The notes under the pieces were generated by a model. It ran no database searches and had not been told where the DNA came from. It saw only the letters and a program-made list of their open reading frames with translations. Of a DNA stretch of 64,000 nucleotides, positions 32,822 to 41,744 are shown piece by piece. Position 1 is the first letter of the stretch, and every line of letters starts with the position of its first letter. This DNA comes from a virus. The DNA lies in IMG/VR virus record IMGVR_UViG_3300038415_000126, positions 1 to 64,000 of that record, one strand, 5' to 3'. A program made the translations under genes and the position numbers.

Positions 32822-33607
32822 CTATCTTGTCAATGGTGCTTGGCATACTAACTCTCTCGAACAGACTGGGCAGTTGAGTGTCTGAGGGCGAAGCTTCAGC
32901 TCTTGGAACGACATGTACCTGGCATCGAAGAGTATCATCCGACCCTCCAGGGACGTCCCGATCCTCAGAAGGTGCTTGAGCACCTCGGTCGCTTGGATCA
33001 TACCGATCATCCCAGGAACAACGCCCAGTACCCCACCAACACCTGGCGGCCTTCCGCTCCCGTGAGTGATGTCCAGGTCTGGGTACAGGCATCGGTAGCA
33101 GGCGCCACCGGGGACAAACTTCGTCACCTGGCCCTCATACCTCGCGACGGCCCCATGGATCCAAGGGATCTTGTACTTCACACAGGCTTCGTTGATGAGG
33201 TATCGGGTAGCCAGGTTGTCACAGGCATCGACGACGATGTCCCACCCAGTCCCAAAGACCCAATCGACTCTTCCATCCGTCAACCGATCTGGATATTCTA
33301 CGACGAGTATCTCTGAATTATGATGACTGACTGCTGCTTCTGCCATCCCAACTTTGAGATGCCCAAGTTGTGTTTCAGAGTAGAGGACTTGCCTGGGGAG
33401 GTTCGAGAGGCTCACCCTGTCATCATCGACGATACCCAGCACCCCAACCCCAGCTCCCGCCAGGTAGAGCGCCACTGGTGACCCGAGTCCGCCAGCGCCC
33501 ACGATGAGGACCTCGCTCTTGAGGAGGCGCTCTTGTCCCGCCTCTCCCACCTCGGGTAACTGAATCTGTCGCTCGTATCGTATTAATTGGTCAGAGGTTA
33601 GGGCCAT
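32822..33607 (-). CDS. E1-like ThiF/MoeB adenylyltransferase
   Basis: 261 aa. YERQIQLPEVGEAGQERL start and VLIVGAGGLGSPVALYLAGAGVG (residues 33-55, ATP site) are classic MoeB/ThiF/HesA. Structural zinc Cys pairs are present (C168/C171, C244/C247). The Cys usually found before GVLG is absent (RPPGVGGVLG), so it can adenylate a C-terminus but may not form the usual thioester. Overlaps the metallopeptidase gene. Could activate a sulfur carrier or a ubiquitin-like protein. Confidence 0.92.
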   Translation of the reverse strand: MALTSDQLIRYERQIQLPEVGEAGQERLLKSEVLIVGAGGLGSPVALYLAGAGVGVLGIVDDDRVSLSNLPRQVLYSETQLGHLKVGMAEAAVSHHNSEILVVEYPDRLTDGRVDWVFGTGWDIVVDACDNLATRYLINEACVKYKIPWIHGAVARYEGQVTKFVPGGACYRCLYPDLDITHGSGRPPGVGGVLGVVPGMIGMIQATEVLKHLLRIGTSLEGRMILFDARYMSFQELKLRPQTLNCPVCSRELVCQAPLTR

Positions 33608-34956
33608 TCCCGGCGAGCATAGCGGGAAACCACGGCTTCTACAATAAGATCATCAGCTAGACGCATAACCGGCTTGTTGTACAGACCGGAAAGTGACAAG
33701 GCTCGTTGCATCCTGAACTTAGCGGTCGGGGTCAGCTTCTCAGGGGCTGCCATGAAGGCAACGAAGGTCTCGGCGAAGTCCTCCTTCTCGTTAGTCTTCC
33801 CATAATCCGAGACTATTTCTAGGTTTTGGAGCTCAGCCTTGTCTTTGGAGACCTTGAGGAGCACGGGATTGTCCAGGCCCATGCGCCTCATGGAAGCGTC
33901 AATCTTCTTCTGCTCAAACTCCCGATCAGAGTCTTTCATGCCAGCCGGACCGTAATCAGGGAAGCGGTCTGGGTGCTTGACCATGAAGAGCACATCTTTC
34001 CCCAAGCGGGTCGGTTTCACTGACTTCCCACTGGGCTCTATGACGGCAGCGCCCAGGCTACACTGACCCAACCAAGTCAGGTATCTAGCCTTGTCGTCAG
34101 GTTCAAGCTCTCCATAGGTAGCCTGCACGTTGTAGCTGTTCGACTTTAGGATCTCGAACAGTCGATGTCGATCCGCTTGATTGACCGTGAGAACACCACC
34201 CTCATCGGACTGAGCTTTCCAACCATTGTCCCATTCTTCTCTGGCTTCAGAAGCAAGATAGCTCAGGTGAATGTAGTGACCAAACTCATGAAGGAAAACC
34301 TCGTTCACCCACGCGATGAATCGTCCCGTACCCTTCCTGATAGTACTACCAGAGAGTGAGATCTGTCTTGTGTTAGATGAGTAGGTCCCAGCAGTATTGT
34401 GGGACATCTCAAGGTCATCATTCGTCGGTACTACCTGAATTGAACTCACACCTTCAGTGAGTAGCTTTTCGCACCCACGCTTCTTGAAGAGCGCATTCAA
34501 GTAGTCGACACCTTCAAGTGTTTCCCGACAGAAGTGGTCTGACATTCGATGTTCGTTGACTACGGAAAATCCACCATAGGTGAACGATGCGGGGGCAACA
34601 CCATTCAAGATGTCCTGAATGCAGGCTCGGTACTTGTCTAGATTCTGCAAGAAATCTTCAAGAGGGGTCTTCCTAGCGAGAACCTCCTCGACCATGTGAT
34701 CCGTCACATAATCATCAGCAAGCCGATCAAGGCGCTCTGGGCAACACACTTTGACCCATTCGACAAAAGGTCTCTTCTTGCTGGGTTTTAGGCCACCCAG
34801 TACCTTGATCCCCTTTTCGTCAAGGGGAGACTTGAGCTTCTTGGCATTCTGATACTTCTTGTTGAAGGCCTCAACTTCTTTGACGGCCGCGTCCCAAAGC
34901 GACACTTCAGCGGTCTTGTATCGGGCTGCTACCCGTAGCGTGATAGGGTCAGTCAT
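33598..34956 (-). CDS. zinc metallopeptidase with RVAARY N-terminus
   Basis: 452 aa. HEFGH (223-227) is a zinc-peptidase HExxH; EDFAETFVAF near residue 395 supplies the third ligand. Starts MTDPITLRVAARYKTAE, nearly the same as the next gene's start, suggesting a shared targeting or cleaved pro-segment. Probably a virion or early-injected protease; substrate unknown. Confidence 0.85.
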   Translation of the reverse strand: MTDPITLRVAARYKTAEVSLWDAAVKEVEAFNKKYQNAKKLKSPLDEKGIKVLGGLKPSKKRPFVEWVKVCCPERLDRLADDYVTDHMVEEVLARKTPLEDFLQNLDKYRACIQDILNGVAPASFTYGGFSVVNEHRMSDHFCRETLEGVDYLNALFKKRGCEKLLTEGVSSIQVVPTNDDLEMSHNTAGTYSSNTRQISLSGSTIRKGTGRFIAWVNEVFLHEFGHYIHLSYLASEAREEWDNGWKAQSDEGGVLTVNQADRHRLFEILKSNSYNVQATYGELEPDDKARYLTWLGQCSLGAAVIEPSGKSVKPTRLGKDVLFMVKHPDRFPDYGPAGMKDSDREFEQKKIDASMRRMGLDNPVLLKVSKDKAELQNLEIVSDYGKTNEKEDFAETFVAFMAAPEKLTPTAKFRMQRALSLSGLYNKPVMRLADDLIVEAVVSRYARREWP

Positions 34957-36197
34957 TTTCCCACCAAAGTCTCAAATGGCTCGACCAATGCTCTCGGGAG
35001 CCTGTCAAGACAGTAGAATGCGAACATCTCAGCGAAGTTCTCACTAGGTCCACCCTTCTTGGCATAGTTCGTCACAAAGCCTTTGAAGTCGGGTTGAGTG
35101 AGGTCACGAGTCTTCTCACCTTTCATAGACAACCAACCATCAAGATCGATCTTGTAGTTGGTCCCTGGCTTGGATTCGGTGACCATGTGCACTACCCATG
35201 AACCTCGCCCATTGGGTATGGTCTGAGTCACCTGGAACGTCTTGCCCTTGTTGACCACAGTATCACCGATAGCGGGAAGTAAGGCCTTAGTTTCGGATAG
35301 ACCCTTACCATCCTCTTGGTTTTCGATCACACGGTACAATTGTTTAATGTCCCAATCACGACCCTTCATGAACTGGTGTTGATAGCGATGTCCTAACTCA
35401 TGGATAGTGGTTTTCAGGATGTCCGGGGAGGCTTTTGCGTCAGCTCGAACGAACATCTCATCAGAGTTAAAAAGGTAGAAAGCATAGGCGTTACGCATCA
35501 GCTTGTTGGTGACCTGGATGTCTCCGTAGCAGACCTTGCCGAAGCCCTTCGACTTCAGATGTGCTTGAGCCTTCTGGGCCAAGTCAGTAATTGTATCCAT
35601 GACCTTACCAGGGAAGCCCCCAGTATTGACCAGTGTGAAGTCACCCACCTTGATTCGAGTTGCCCCCTCACCCCCTTCTGAGTGAGCCTTACCAGTCCCA
35701 ACGGCCAGTATCGCAACCGCAAGATGGCCCTTGAGTTGAGCCATCCGCTTCTCGTAGATGTCAAACTTTTCGAGGTCTCTTTCAATCCCACGTTGCTTAA
35801 TCCTCGGAAGGCCAACACTGGCATAAACGAGCGCCGCCTTCTCGACTTTCTTCCTCAGGGGTTCTGGTAGGACCTTTTCCTGCAAGATTGAGAGGAACAA
35901 CGGATCAAGAACCCCATTGGCAAGACCTTCAAACCCTTTCGTTGCCTTGAACCAAGCCTTGTAAGCTAGATCCTCAGCTTCAATGTATCCAGGCCACTTT
36001 CGTTCCCATGTATGGGGGCCAACCTTTTCAGCTTCGAGGTACTCGTTGATGACTTTCCGGGCTTTAGCAATATCCTGCTCGGGGATCTCCAATAACGCGA
36101 CCCCAGCTATGAACTTGTGCAGTAAGGCATTAGGGTCACCTACTGCCTTAGCCCGCAGGTACCTAGCTGCTACTCGGAGGCTGATCGGGTCTATCAC
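34953..36197 (-). CDS. zinc metallopeptidase with RVAARY N-terminus
   Basis: 414 aa from GTG 36197, chosen because it gives MIDPISLRVAARYLRAK, matching its neighbour; an ATG at 36284 would add 29 residues overlapping the upstream gene. HELGH (266-270) and ENFAEMFAFY near the C-terminus form the zinc site. Diverged tandem paralogue of 33598-34956 (ATGA overlap). Confidence 0.85.
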   Translation of the reverse strand: MIDPISLRVAARYLRAKAVGDPNALLHKFIAGVALLEIPEQDIAKARKVINEYLEAEKVGPHTWERKWPGYIEAEDLAYKAWFKATKGFEGLANGVLDPLFLSILQEKVLPEPLRKKVEKAALVYASVGLPRIKQRGIERDLEKFDIYEKRMAQLKGHLAVAILAVGTGKAHSEGGEGATRIKVGDFTLVNTGGFPGKVMDTITDLAQKAQAHLKSKGFGKVCYGDIQVTNKLMRNAYAFYLFNSDEMFVRADAKASPDILKTTIHELGHRYQHQFMKGRDWDIKQLYRVIENQEDGKGLSETKALLPAIGDTVVNKGKTFQVTQTIPNGRGSWVVHMVTESKPGTNYKIDLDGWLSMKGEKTRDLTQPDFKGFVTNYAKKGGPSENFAEMFAFYCLDRLPRALVEPFETLVGK

Positions 36198-36399
36198 CCT
36201 TGAGGTCGGACATAGATAGAATCTCGACACACTGCTCGATGATCCTGCGTACTTGACCAGCAAGGGCGGCCTCAAGAGCGGCATCGACCATCTCTACTGC
36301 TTGATCTAAGGTCACCTTGTCGCTACGGATCACTTCGACCAGATCAACGATAGCTTGCCTCTTTCGAGCCGCGTCCACATTCACTTCCTCTTTGCCCAT
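36163..36399 (-). CDS. helical small protein
   Basis: 78 aa, Ala/Val/Glu-rich helices. Overlaps the peptidase start by 35 bases. Confidence 0.6.
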   Translation of the reverse strand: MGKEEVNVDAARKRQAIVDLVEVIRSDKVTLDQAVEMVDAALEAALAGQVRRIIEQCVEILSMSDLKGDRPDQPPSSS

Positions 36400-36656
36400 C
36401 CGTCGATTAGGCCAACGGCTTCTTTAGTCGAACTGATCTTGCGAGCGAAGTTGAGGCGAGCCTTCCGCTCTGTTGAGCCTTCCGCTTCGAACCTGTTCTT
36501 GTAAACTGAAACCGTGATAGTCCAAACACCCCGATGCGAGATGCAGATGAACGGATCACCCGGCTTGTCCTCGTTCATCCAGACATTGTGGAGGTTTTCG
36601 CTAGGCTTAAGCGTGAACCCCAAGAATCTCTTGACACCGGCGGTTAACTTCGGCAT
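36381..36656 (-). CDS. paralogue family W-F-R protein (copy 3)
   Basis: 91 aa from ATG 36656. RFLGFTL, NLHNVW, VWTITVSV and STERKARLN align with products at 10592 and 22252. A TTGTAATATG box sits just upstream. Confidence 0.65.
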   Translation of the reverse strand: MPKLTAGVKRFLGFTLKPSENLHNVWMNEDKPGDPFICISHRGVWTITVSVYKNRFEAEGSTERKARLNFARKISSTKEAVGLIDGWAKRK

Positions 36657-36686
36657 ACCGCTGCATATTACAAGGGAATCGAAGGA

Positions 36687-36947
36687 ATGACAAGAGCACA
36701 ACTGAAGGTATTGGCGAAGGTTCTGGATCAGTCGGCCGATGAGTTCAGCAACCATGGATGCAACGACTTGAACCTGAACAAGCTTGGGCTGACCCCCGAC
36801 GAGCTTGAGAGCTTCAAAGCGGAGTTCACCATGTGCATGAAGAGCGATGACCCCTATTACGAGAGGACCGGAAATTGTGTCGAGGACTGGCTCGTTATGC
36901 GATACCTGAGCAACTTGGCCTTGAGCGAAGCAACTACTTCGAAGTGA
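36687..36947 (+). CDS. small acidic protein
   Basis: 86 aa. LGLTPDELESFKAEF resembles LTPEETEAFRTKM in the product at 46854-47165, so the two may be distant paralogues. Divergent from 36656. Confidence 0.65.
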   Translation: MTRAQLKVLAKVLDQSADEFSNHGCNDLNLNKLGLTPDELESFKAEFTMCMKSDDPYYERTGNCVEDWLVMRYLSNLALSEATTSK

Positions 36948-37117
36948 CCCTCTCTTGCTTGCTGGCAGTCCTTCTCCCCGACCTTGGGATCCACCGGACA
37001 TCCATCTTTAGCTCTGGCCAAGCACCAGGTACATGGAGCCAATGAAATGGCTGAACCGTCGGCATCGGTTACTTCGAGCATCCGCCCGCAAGCAGAACAA
37101 CTGTAATCGGTTGACAT
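36857..37117 (-). CDS. zinc-binding protein
   Basis: 86 aa. CSACGRM and CTWCLA, then a further Cys pair. The 3' 90 bases overlap the plus gene tail to tail, so the end may be shorter in reality. Confidence 0.5.
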   Translation of the reverse strand: MSTDYSCSACGRMLEVTDADGSAISLAPCTWCLARAKDGCPVDPKVGEKDCQQAREGHFEVVASLKAKLLRYRITSQSSTQFPVLS

Positions 37118-37126
37118 GAGGGAGAT

Positions 37127-37402
37127 CTACACCAGGATTTGGAACTCCAAGGACACAAGAATCCCCTCAAGTCGCTTGTGGTCGTCCATCTCGTACCAGT
37201 ACTCAAAGAAGAATCGGTCAAATAGCTCTTCGGCCTCGGACTGTGACTTGTTGGTTTGGATGGCGAAAGCCCACATATGCGGTCTTTCATCGTCGGGCTT
37301 CACGATGACTGGCTCGTGGAAGTACTCGTCGAGCTTGATGAGCACCTCGCGCCCAACCTCGCGCAGGTTCTCTGGTAACTTCTGGACCTCATCTTCGATC
37401 AT
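37127..37402 (-). CDS. hypothetical protein
   Basis: 91 aa from ATG 37402 (TGATG). Acidic, aromatic; no motif. Confidence 0.6.
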   Translation of the reverse strand: MIEDEVQKLPENLREVGREVLIKLDEYFHEPVIVKPDDERPHMWAFAIQTNKSQSEAEELFDRFFFEYWYEMDDHKRLEGILVSLEFQILV

Positions 37403-37476
37403 CAGCTGACCTTTTCCCCTTTGAGGACCCGCTCGAAGGTCCTGGTAGCCCAATCGAGAGCTTCACGAGCTGTCAT
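37402..37476 (-). CDS. 24-residue coupled ORF
   Basis: ATG 37476 lies in the end of the upstream gene and its TGA overlaps the next ATG. Helical (MTAREALDWATRTFERVLKG). Supported by coupling only. Confidence 0.45.
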   Translation of the reverse strand: MTAREALDWATRTFERVLKGEKVS

Positions 37477-37687
37477 CACGTAGAACTCTTGCCCACAGGT
37501 GGCGCACTTCTTGGAGTACATCTTGGTCCTGAGCGACAAGGTGTCGACCAAGGTACCCTTCACACTCTAGGCAAACGTAGCCCAAGTAATGGCGAAGTGG
37601 CTCATCACCTGGAACTACTTGATGCCCAGTGTCAAGCACATGCTGATGGCAGTCTCGAACGAACTTGACTGGGTCATCATAGTCCAT
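37463..37687 (-). CDS. hypothetical protein with CxxC
   Basis: 74 aa, His/Asp-rich, one CLEC. Function unknown. Confidence 0.6.
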   Translation of the reverse strand: MDYDDPVKFVRDCHQHVLDTGHQVVPGDEPLRHYLGYVCLECEGYLGRHLVAQDQDVLQEVRHLWARVLRDDSS

Positions 37688-37710
37688 GCGATGACCAGTA
37701 CACCAGTACT

Positions 37711-38178
37711 CTAGCTTAGTTCGACCATCAGGATGTACCTGGCCTCATCTGGGTTGAAGCCCAGCATGAGGAACACATTGGTTAGTTCGAACAGGTCGAT
37801 ACCGATCTTCTTCGGACCGATAGGGTCAAACGAGGTCATCTTGTTGGTCCCCTCCTCGGCCACAATGGCTCCAAAGACCCATTTGCGCCGATCCGTGTTC
37901 CACTCCCGAGGTCCTTTCCACTGGTACTTGGATAGCTTGGCGTAGGCTGCATCCCCAGACATCCCGTGTTTTAGAGCAAAGGCGACCAGCAGAGGGGAGT
38001 GGACCATCCGTGCGACCTCTTCCACGTGAGAGCCGCAGCAAGGACAGAAGGATCTATCTGGGACTATCTGGTGCTGAGAGTTCGACCGACATTCGAACTT
38101 CGTCCCATCCGCGACCCGGAGTAGCTCCTCAGTCAGCTCGAACCCGTAGAGAACCTTAGCGTAAGCCGATGCGCTCAT
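37711..38178 (-). CDS. zinc-ribbon protein
   Basis: 155 aa. An N-terminal C29 and a CPCCGSH pair near 45 suggest a zinc finger; the C-terminal half is helical. ATGA overlap with the small membrane protein. Confidence 0.65.
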   Translation of the reverse strand: MSASAYAKVLYGFELTEELLRVADGTKFECRSNSQHQIVPDRSFCPCCGSHVEEVARMVHSPLLVAFALKHGMSGDAAYAKLSKYQWKGPREWNTDRRKWVFGAIVAEEGTNKMTSFDPIGPKKIGIDLFELTNVFLMLGFNPDEARYILMVELS

Positions 38179-38330
38179 GGTTTTGATTCCCCAGTCATTT
38201 TTTTGATGTCACCCAGCGCCTTGTTCGTCCTCTTCAATGACCGCCGCGAGATGAACATCGCTATTAGTGACAGGATCATCGCCAGGACGTTCACACAGGC
38301 CAGGATCAGCTGCAGTCTTTCGTGGGTCAT
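38175..38330 (-). CDS. small single-pass membrane protein
   Basis: 51 aa from ATG 38330. One membrane helix (LILACVNVLAMILSLIAMFI), then a basic tail. Embedded in the 3' end of the upstream gene in another frame. Confidence 0.6.
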   Translation of the reverse strand: MTHERLQLILACVNVLAMILSLIAMFISRRSLKRTNKALGDIKKMTGESKP

Positions 38331-38802
38331 TGGCTTCAGGTACACCAGGGGGCCTCGCTCTGTCAACCATCTCGTACAGGTCGTACAGGTCCCGCGCGAT
38401 AGCCCGTAGTGCGCAGACAGCCGGACTGAACCTCTCCGGTTCAGTCAAGATGCTGAAGAAGTTGTCATATTCGATGATTGACCGCTTGATTCGAACTAGC
38501 TCATGCCAGGGATCGGTCTTCGTCCCAATCAAGCTCCTCAGGCTGTTGCACTGATCAACCCCCGGCCTAGCCAGGGAGCGAGCCCAAGTGTTCCGGCCCT
38601 CGACCGTGAAAAAGTACCTAGTCAGTAGTTCCCGTCTCTCTTCTATGGGGATGGCTTCCCCGTCCCTTGACATCTCCTGCAGCCGGGTTACCGTCAGGTC
38701 GAGGTACCATTGGACGCGAGCCCGGTGACCAGCATCCTCGACATCCTCCTCCTGAGTGACATCTTGGAGCTTATCCAGGTACCATTCCAGATCGACGGCC
38801 AT
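38209..38802 (-). CDS. YLxxL / GRxxWA paralogue family (copy 1)
   Basis: 197 aa from ATG 38802. Helical; begins MAVDLEWYLDKLQ and contains GRNTWARSLARPG, IIEYDNFFSI and RFSPAVCALRA. The same blocks occur in order at 49062-49595 and 49604-50137. Function unknown. Its 3' 120 bases overlap the small membrane-protein gene. Confidence 0.7.
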   Translation of the reverse strand: MAVDLEWYLDKLQDVTQEEDVEDAGHRARVQWYLDLTVTRLQEMSRDGEAIPIEERRELLTRYFFTVEGRNTWARSLARPGVDQCNSLRSLIGTKTDPWHELVRIKRSIIEYDNFFSILTEPERFSPAVCALRAIARDLYDLYEMVDRARPPGVPEANDPRKTAADPGLCERPGDDPVTNSDVHLAAVIEEDEQGAG

Positions 38803-38804
38803 CG

Positions 38805-39413
38805 CTAGATCACCCACGGACGTTCGTACCGTGATACCCGAGGGGGCCTAGGCTCACTTATCACACCCAAGCTCTTAGGTACCCATAGATCAGGGATGTC
38901 AGAGTAATGCATCGGAGTGCAGTGGAACTCAGGCTCGGGCTCGACCGTTGAATAGCCAAGGACCAGACTATACGACTTGCTATCGGCCAATGAAGCCTTG
39001 ACTCCCGGCCTAGTAACAATGAACAAGGTCCCGCCAGGTATCAAAATCCCCTTGTCACCGAGGAATCTGGTGAGTTGATTTACCCGATTCCCCATAGTCC
39101 TCATTGGATCAAACACACGCCCATTGTTCTTGAACCATCTGTCAGTGATCTTCAGAACAGGTAGAGTCAGCTTCAATGGCTCACTCAATGTCACGTGGTC
39201 CTGGCGCTCAAAGTGGAACTCAAACCGACCATTCTCAGTTTTATCCCACTTAGTATGCCACTTCTCACAAGTATCTTCCCAATTGACCAGTAGCCCACCC
39301 ACTCCAACTGAAACAACAGTATAGCTAGCAGCGGCCCGAGAGTACGGGACGACGCGCAAACCATCCAAGTTCTCCGAGGTCTCGTACCACTTGAGGTGGG
39401 TGGGTAAGGGCAT
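38805..39413 (-). CDS. C-terminally tagged hypothetical protein
   Basis: 202 aa from ATG 39413, ending RVSRYERPWVI and closed by TAG. Body partly like the other large tagged proteins (GGTLFIVTRPG). Head of a minus operon with GACAATTGTTGTC upstream. Confidence 0.75.
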   Translation of the reverse strand: MPLPTHLKWYETSENLDGLRVVPYSRAAASYTVVSVGVGGLLVNWEDTCEKWHTKWDKTENGRFEFHFERQDHVTLSEPLKLTLPVLKITDRWFKNNGRVFDPMRTMGNRVNQLTRFLGDKGILIPGGTLFIVTRPGVKASLADSKSYSLVLGYSTVEPEPEFHCTPMHYSDIPDLWVPKSLGVISEPRPPRVSRYERPWVI

Positions 39414-39435
39414 CGCGTGGTCGTACCATGGTGCG

Positions 39436-39448
39436 ACAATTGTTGTCA
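39436..39448. promoter_or_regulatory. palindromic operator-like site
   Basis: GACAATTGTTGTC (arms GACAA/TTGTC around TTG... ) lies in the 67-base divergent region between starts 39413 and 39481, a natural repressor site. Confidence 0.4.
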
Positions 39449-39462
39449 ATTGACGTGACTTG

Positions 39463-39468
39463 GGTGTA
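39463..39468 (+). promoter_or_regulatory. GGTGTA start-proximal element
   Basis: GGGTGTAAACT, 12 bases before ATG 39481. Confidence 0.45.
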
Positions 39469-39480
39469 AACTACCGCCCC

Positions 39481-39765
39481 ATGGATGACGATACTGACGA
39501 AGGCTTTCTGCTCTATGTGGACCTGCACTCGGAGACCGATCTAGCCTTGTTCAGCCGAGAAGACGTTGTACGACTTTTGAGGCTAGCCTGTGTCCCTCCA
39601 GGCTCCTGGTTCATACCGAACAGGACCTTCCTCAGCGTTCACTCCGATGTTGCTCGTCCCCTCATCAAGCGAGCCAGAAGACATCTCAAGCGACTGAAGA
39701 CTCCACAGTTGGAACTCCCATTCGACTCATGCCGGGGCGCCGAGGACTACCTGCTATCCGAATGA
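39481..39765 (+). CDS. hypothetical protein
   Basis: 94 aa from ATG 39481. Acidic N-terminus, Arg/Lys-rich helix (LIKRARRHLKRLKTP). No family. Confidence 0.65.
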   Translation: MDDDTDEGFLLYVDLHSETDLALFSREDVVRLLRLACVPPGSWFIPNRTFLSVHSDVARPLIKRARRHLKRLKTPQLELPFDSCRGAEDYLLSE

Positions 39766-39776
39766 GCCATTAAAGG

Positions 39777-39806
39777 CGAACGGCCCACGTGTCAGATGGG
39801 CCGCTC
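39777..39806. terminator. bidirectional terminator hairpin
   Basis: CGGCCCA and TGGGCCG pair around a 9-10 base loop; on the minus strand it is followed by TTCGCCTTT, very like the terminator at 2991. Lies between convergent operons. Confidence 0.55.
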
Positions 39807-39971
39807 AAGCCTTGGTTACTCGCAAGGTTCCAATCCCTAGCGACTGATGATGGCTGGTCTGATCCTCAGTTCCCCCGTTTGCCCTGATCTTGAATTACTT
39901 CAGGAGGTAGCGTATAGGGGAACTGGAAACCAAACGAGTGATAGGAGCATAATCAAATGCCCTGACACTGT

Positions 39972-40451
39972 CTAGTTCCTTTTGAAAAATCCAGTTGCTT
40001 TTGGGGCCGGATCAGCTGTCAAAGGGACAACAACGCCAACCACTGGCATCCCATCAATCTCTGATGGGATGCCCGGAGGAACCTGGCCCACACTCACGAA
40101 GTTAGCAATTAGGGTAAACCCATCATGGGAAACACCCACGTAGTCAAAGCCCGGTAGACCCATTTGTCGGAGCACATTGGTCAGCTGCTCCCTTCGAGTA
40201 CCGATCTCACCTGGGTTGAAGAACCGTCGAAGCTCCTCACCAGGCTCAATCCGATACGCCGGATGATCCGACCCCATCTCAACGTACCATGCCGGCGGAG
40301 AGGGCTCGCGCATGACTACTCCGGGCTCTGGGTAGACTCGACGAACATACCAATGGTTCCCACGCGGGTCGACGTAGTCACCACATTCTGGCCGATCCTC
40401 TTGAAACACGAGGAAGGTCCAGGTTACTAGTTCAGGGTTCGAGACGATCAT
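39972..40451 (-). CDS. hypothetical protein
   Basis: 159 aa; WYVRRVYPEPG and IEPGEELRRFF. ATGA overlap with the 393-aa gene. No family. Confidence 0.6.
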   Translation of the reverse strand: MIVSNPELVTWTFLVFQEDRPECGDYVDPRGNHWYVRRVYPEPGVVMREPSPPAWYVEMGSDHPAYRIEPGEELRRFFNPGEIGTRREQLTNVLRQMGLPGFDYVGVSHDGFTLIANFVSVGQVPPGIPSEIDGMPVVGVVVPLTADPAPKATGFFKRN

Positions 40452-41629
40452 GTAGAAAACCGTTCAAGCAACAGTTGCTCAACAACGGCAGGGGTAGACC
40501 CCAGTAAGTCAGAGAGAGCCCCAATACTGAGAATCTCACGAGGTATCAGACGAAGCAAGCCCGATAACATCTGGGCTAATACCCCCATTGACAACCCAAC
40601 TTTAGGATGGATCTTGAGGTACTCCTGACGGATCTCTCCCATGTCGCTCTCACTGAGGGCCCCTTTCGCGAATAATCGTTCGTACTCACGAAGCTTCCTC
40701 ACATCAGCGATGTTGTTCAAAGAGGTGTCTGCAAGCTCCATGAGTGACTTTTCGATGATCCCACTGTTCAGCTTGAGGGAGAGAACCTTTAAGCAGAGAT
40801 CGTCGTTGTTCCCATGAAGAATGACGAGACGTATCCGGCCCTCATCGTCCAGGTACTGCGCCTTCAACTGCGCCTTGACCTCTTCAATCCGGACCCGAGC
40901 TTTGGCTCTCTCCTCTTCGTTCACCTCAACAGGGGGGCGGGTGCTCAAGGGGGCCAGTTGGTAGTACTGCGCCCAGGTACTATTCTCGATTGATAGTCTG
41001 TTGAGCGTTACATCAGGCATGTAAACCACTGTATTACGTGCTTCAACAAGAGCCTCTTGCTCAACCCGGGCTTGCTCTTCAGGGCTGCGATGGGTAACCA
41101 GATTCTGGATTCCTCGTAGATCTGGACCAGAAACCCTCGGAACCGAGTTCCAAATGTGGGGTAACAAGTCCTCGTAGGGCATGTGAACCCCTGAATCGAG
41201 GTTATAGGGGTCGAGCCCAATCCCAAATATGGACTCATCCGACAGATCGCTGATACTACCAAGGGACGAGGATACCTGAGTGACCGTATCAATGGGGATC
41301 TCTTCTTGCCCCTCTATGACGGGCTTGCCACCACGAGGATTGAACACGAACCTGACGTCTGGTGAAAGTAAAGTACCCTTGCTTGAGTTGATTTGCCTCA
41401 GAAACTCCATCGCACTCAAGTACTTAGATCGAACGTCTGAAGGTAACCGGCTCACGAACTCATCATGCGTAATCCCATCCTCGGCCTCTAATTGGGTGGA
41501 TTCAGCCTTCTCAATCAACTCCTCAAAGCTATGCTCACGAAGACTCGCCAGTTGCTTCGCTTGGGTATGAAACTTCTTGCTGCTTACCGCAACTTCAAAG
41601 GACCACTTGCTTCTATTTGCAGGCTCCAT
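40448..41629 (-). CDS. 393-aa hypothetical protein
   Basis: ATG 41629 with GGAGGAAAT upstream. Helical N-terminus (HTQAKQLASLREHSFEELI), central region of unknown fold, charged coiled coil (EEERAKARVRIEEVKAQLK) and a C-terminal helical bundle. Among the largest unknowns here. Two CRISPR-repeat-like sequences lie in its 5' untranslated region. Confidence 0.7.
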   Translation of the reverse strand: MEPANRSKWSFEVAVSSKKFHTQAKQLASLREHSFEELIEKAESTQLEAEDGITHDEFVSRLPSDVRSKYLSAMEFLRQINSSKGTLLSPDVRFVFNPRGGKPVIEGQEEIPIDTVTQVSSSLGSISDLSDESIFGIGLDPYNLDSGVHMPYEDLLPHIWNSVPRVSGPDLRGIQNLVTHRSPEEQARVEQEALVEARNTVVYMPDVTLNRLSIENSTWAQYYQLAPLSTRPPVEVNEEERAKARVRIEEVKAQLKAQYLDDEGRIRLVILHGNNDDLCLKVLSLKLNSGIIEKSLMELADTSLNNIADVRKLREYERLFAKGALSESDMGEIRQEYLKIHPKVGLSMGVLAQMLSGLLRLIPREILSIGALSDLLGSTPAVVEQLLLERFST

Positions 41630-41642
41630 ATTTCCTCCACTT

Positions 41643-41726
41643 CCTTCAACTCCCACATACGCTCGATGTGTCAGCCACCAATAGGACCCAACCAGGGTTC
41701 GCCAACGTCCTTCAATTCCCACATAC
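41643..41726 (-). repeat. pair of CRISPR-like direct repeats in a 5' UTR
   Basis: On the minus strand GTATGTGGGARTTGAAGG occurs twice, 66 bases apart (41709-41726 and 41643-41660), the CRISPR period in this genome being about 72. With two small gaps it resembles the array repeat 3' half (GTATGGGGATTGGAG), and both copies carry TGG-T/C-T upstream. Possible one-spacer mini-array. Confidence 0.4.
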
Positions 41727-41744
41727 TCTGTCACTAACCATGGT

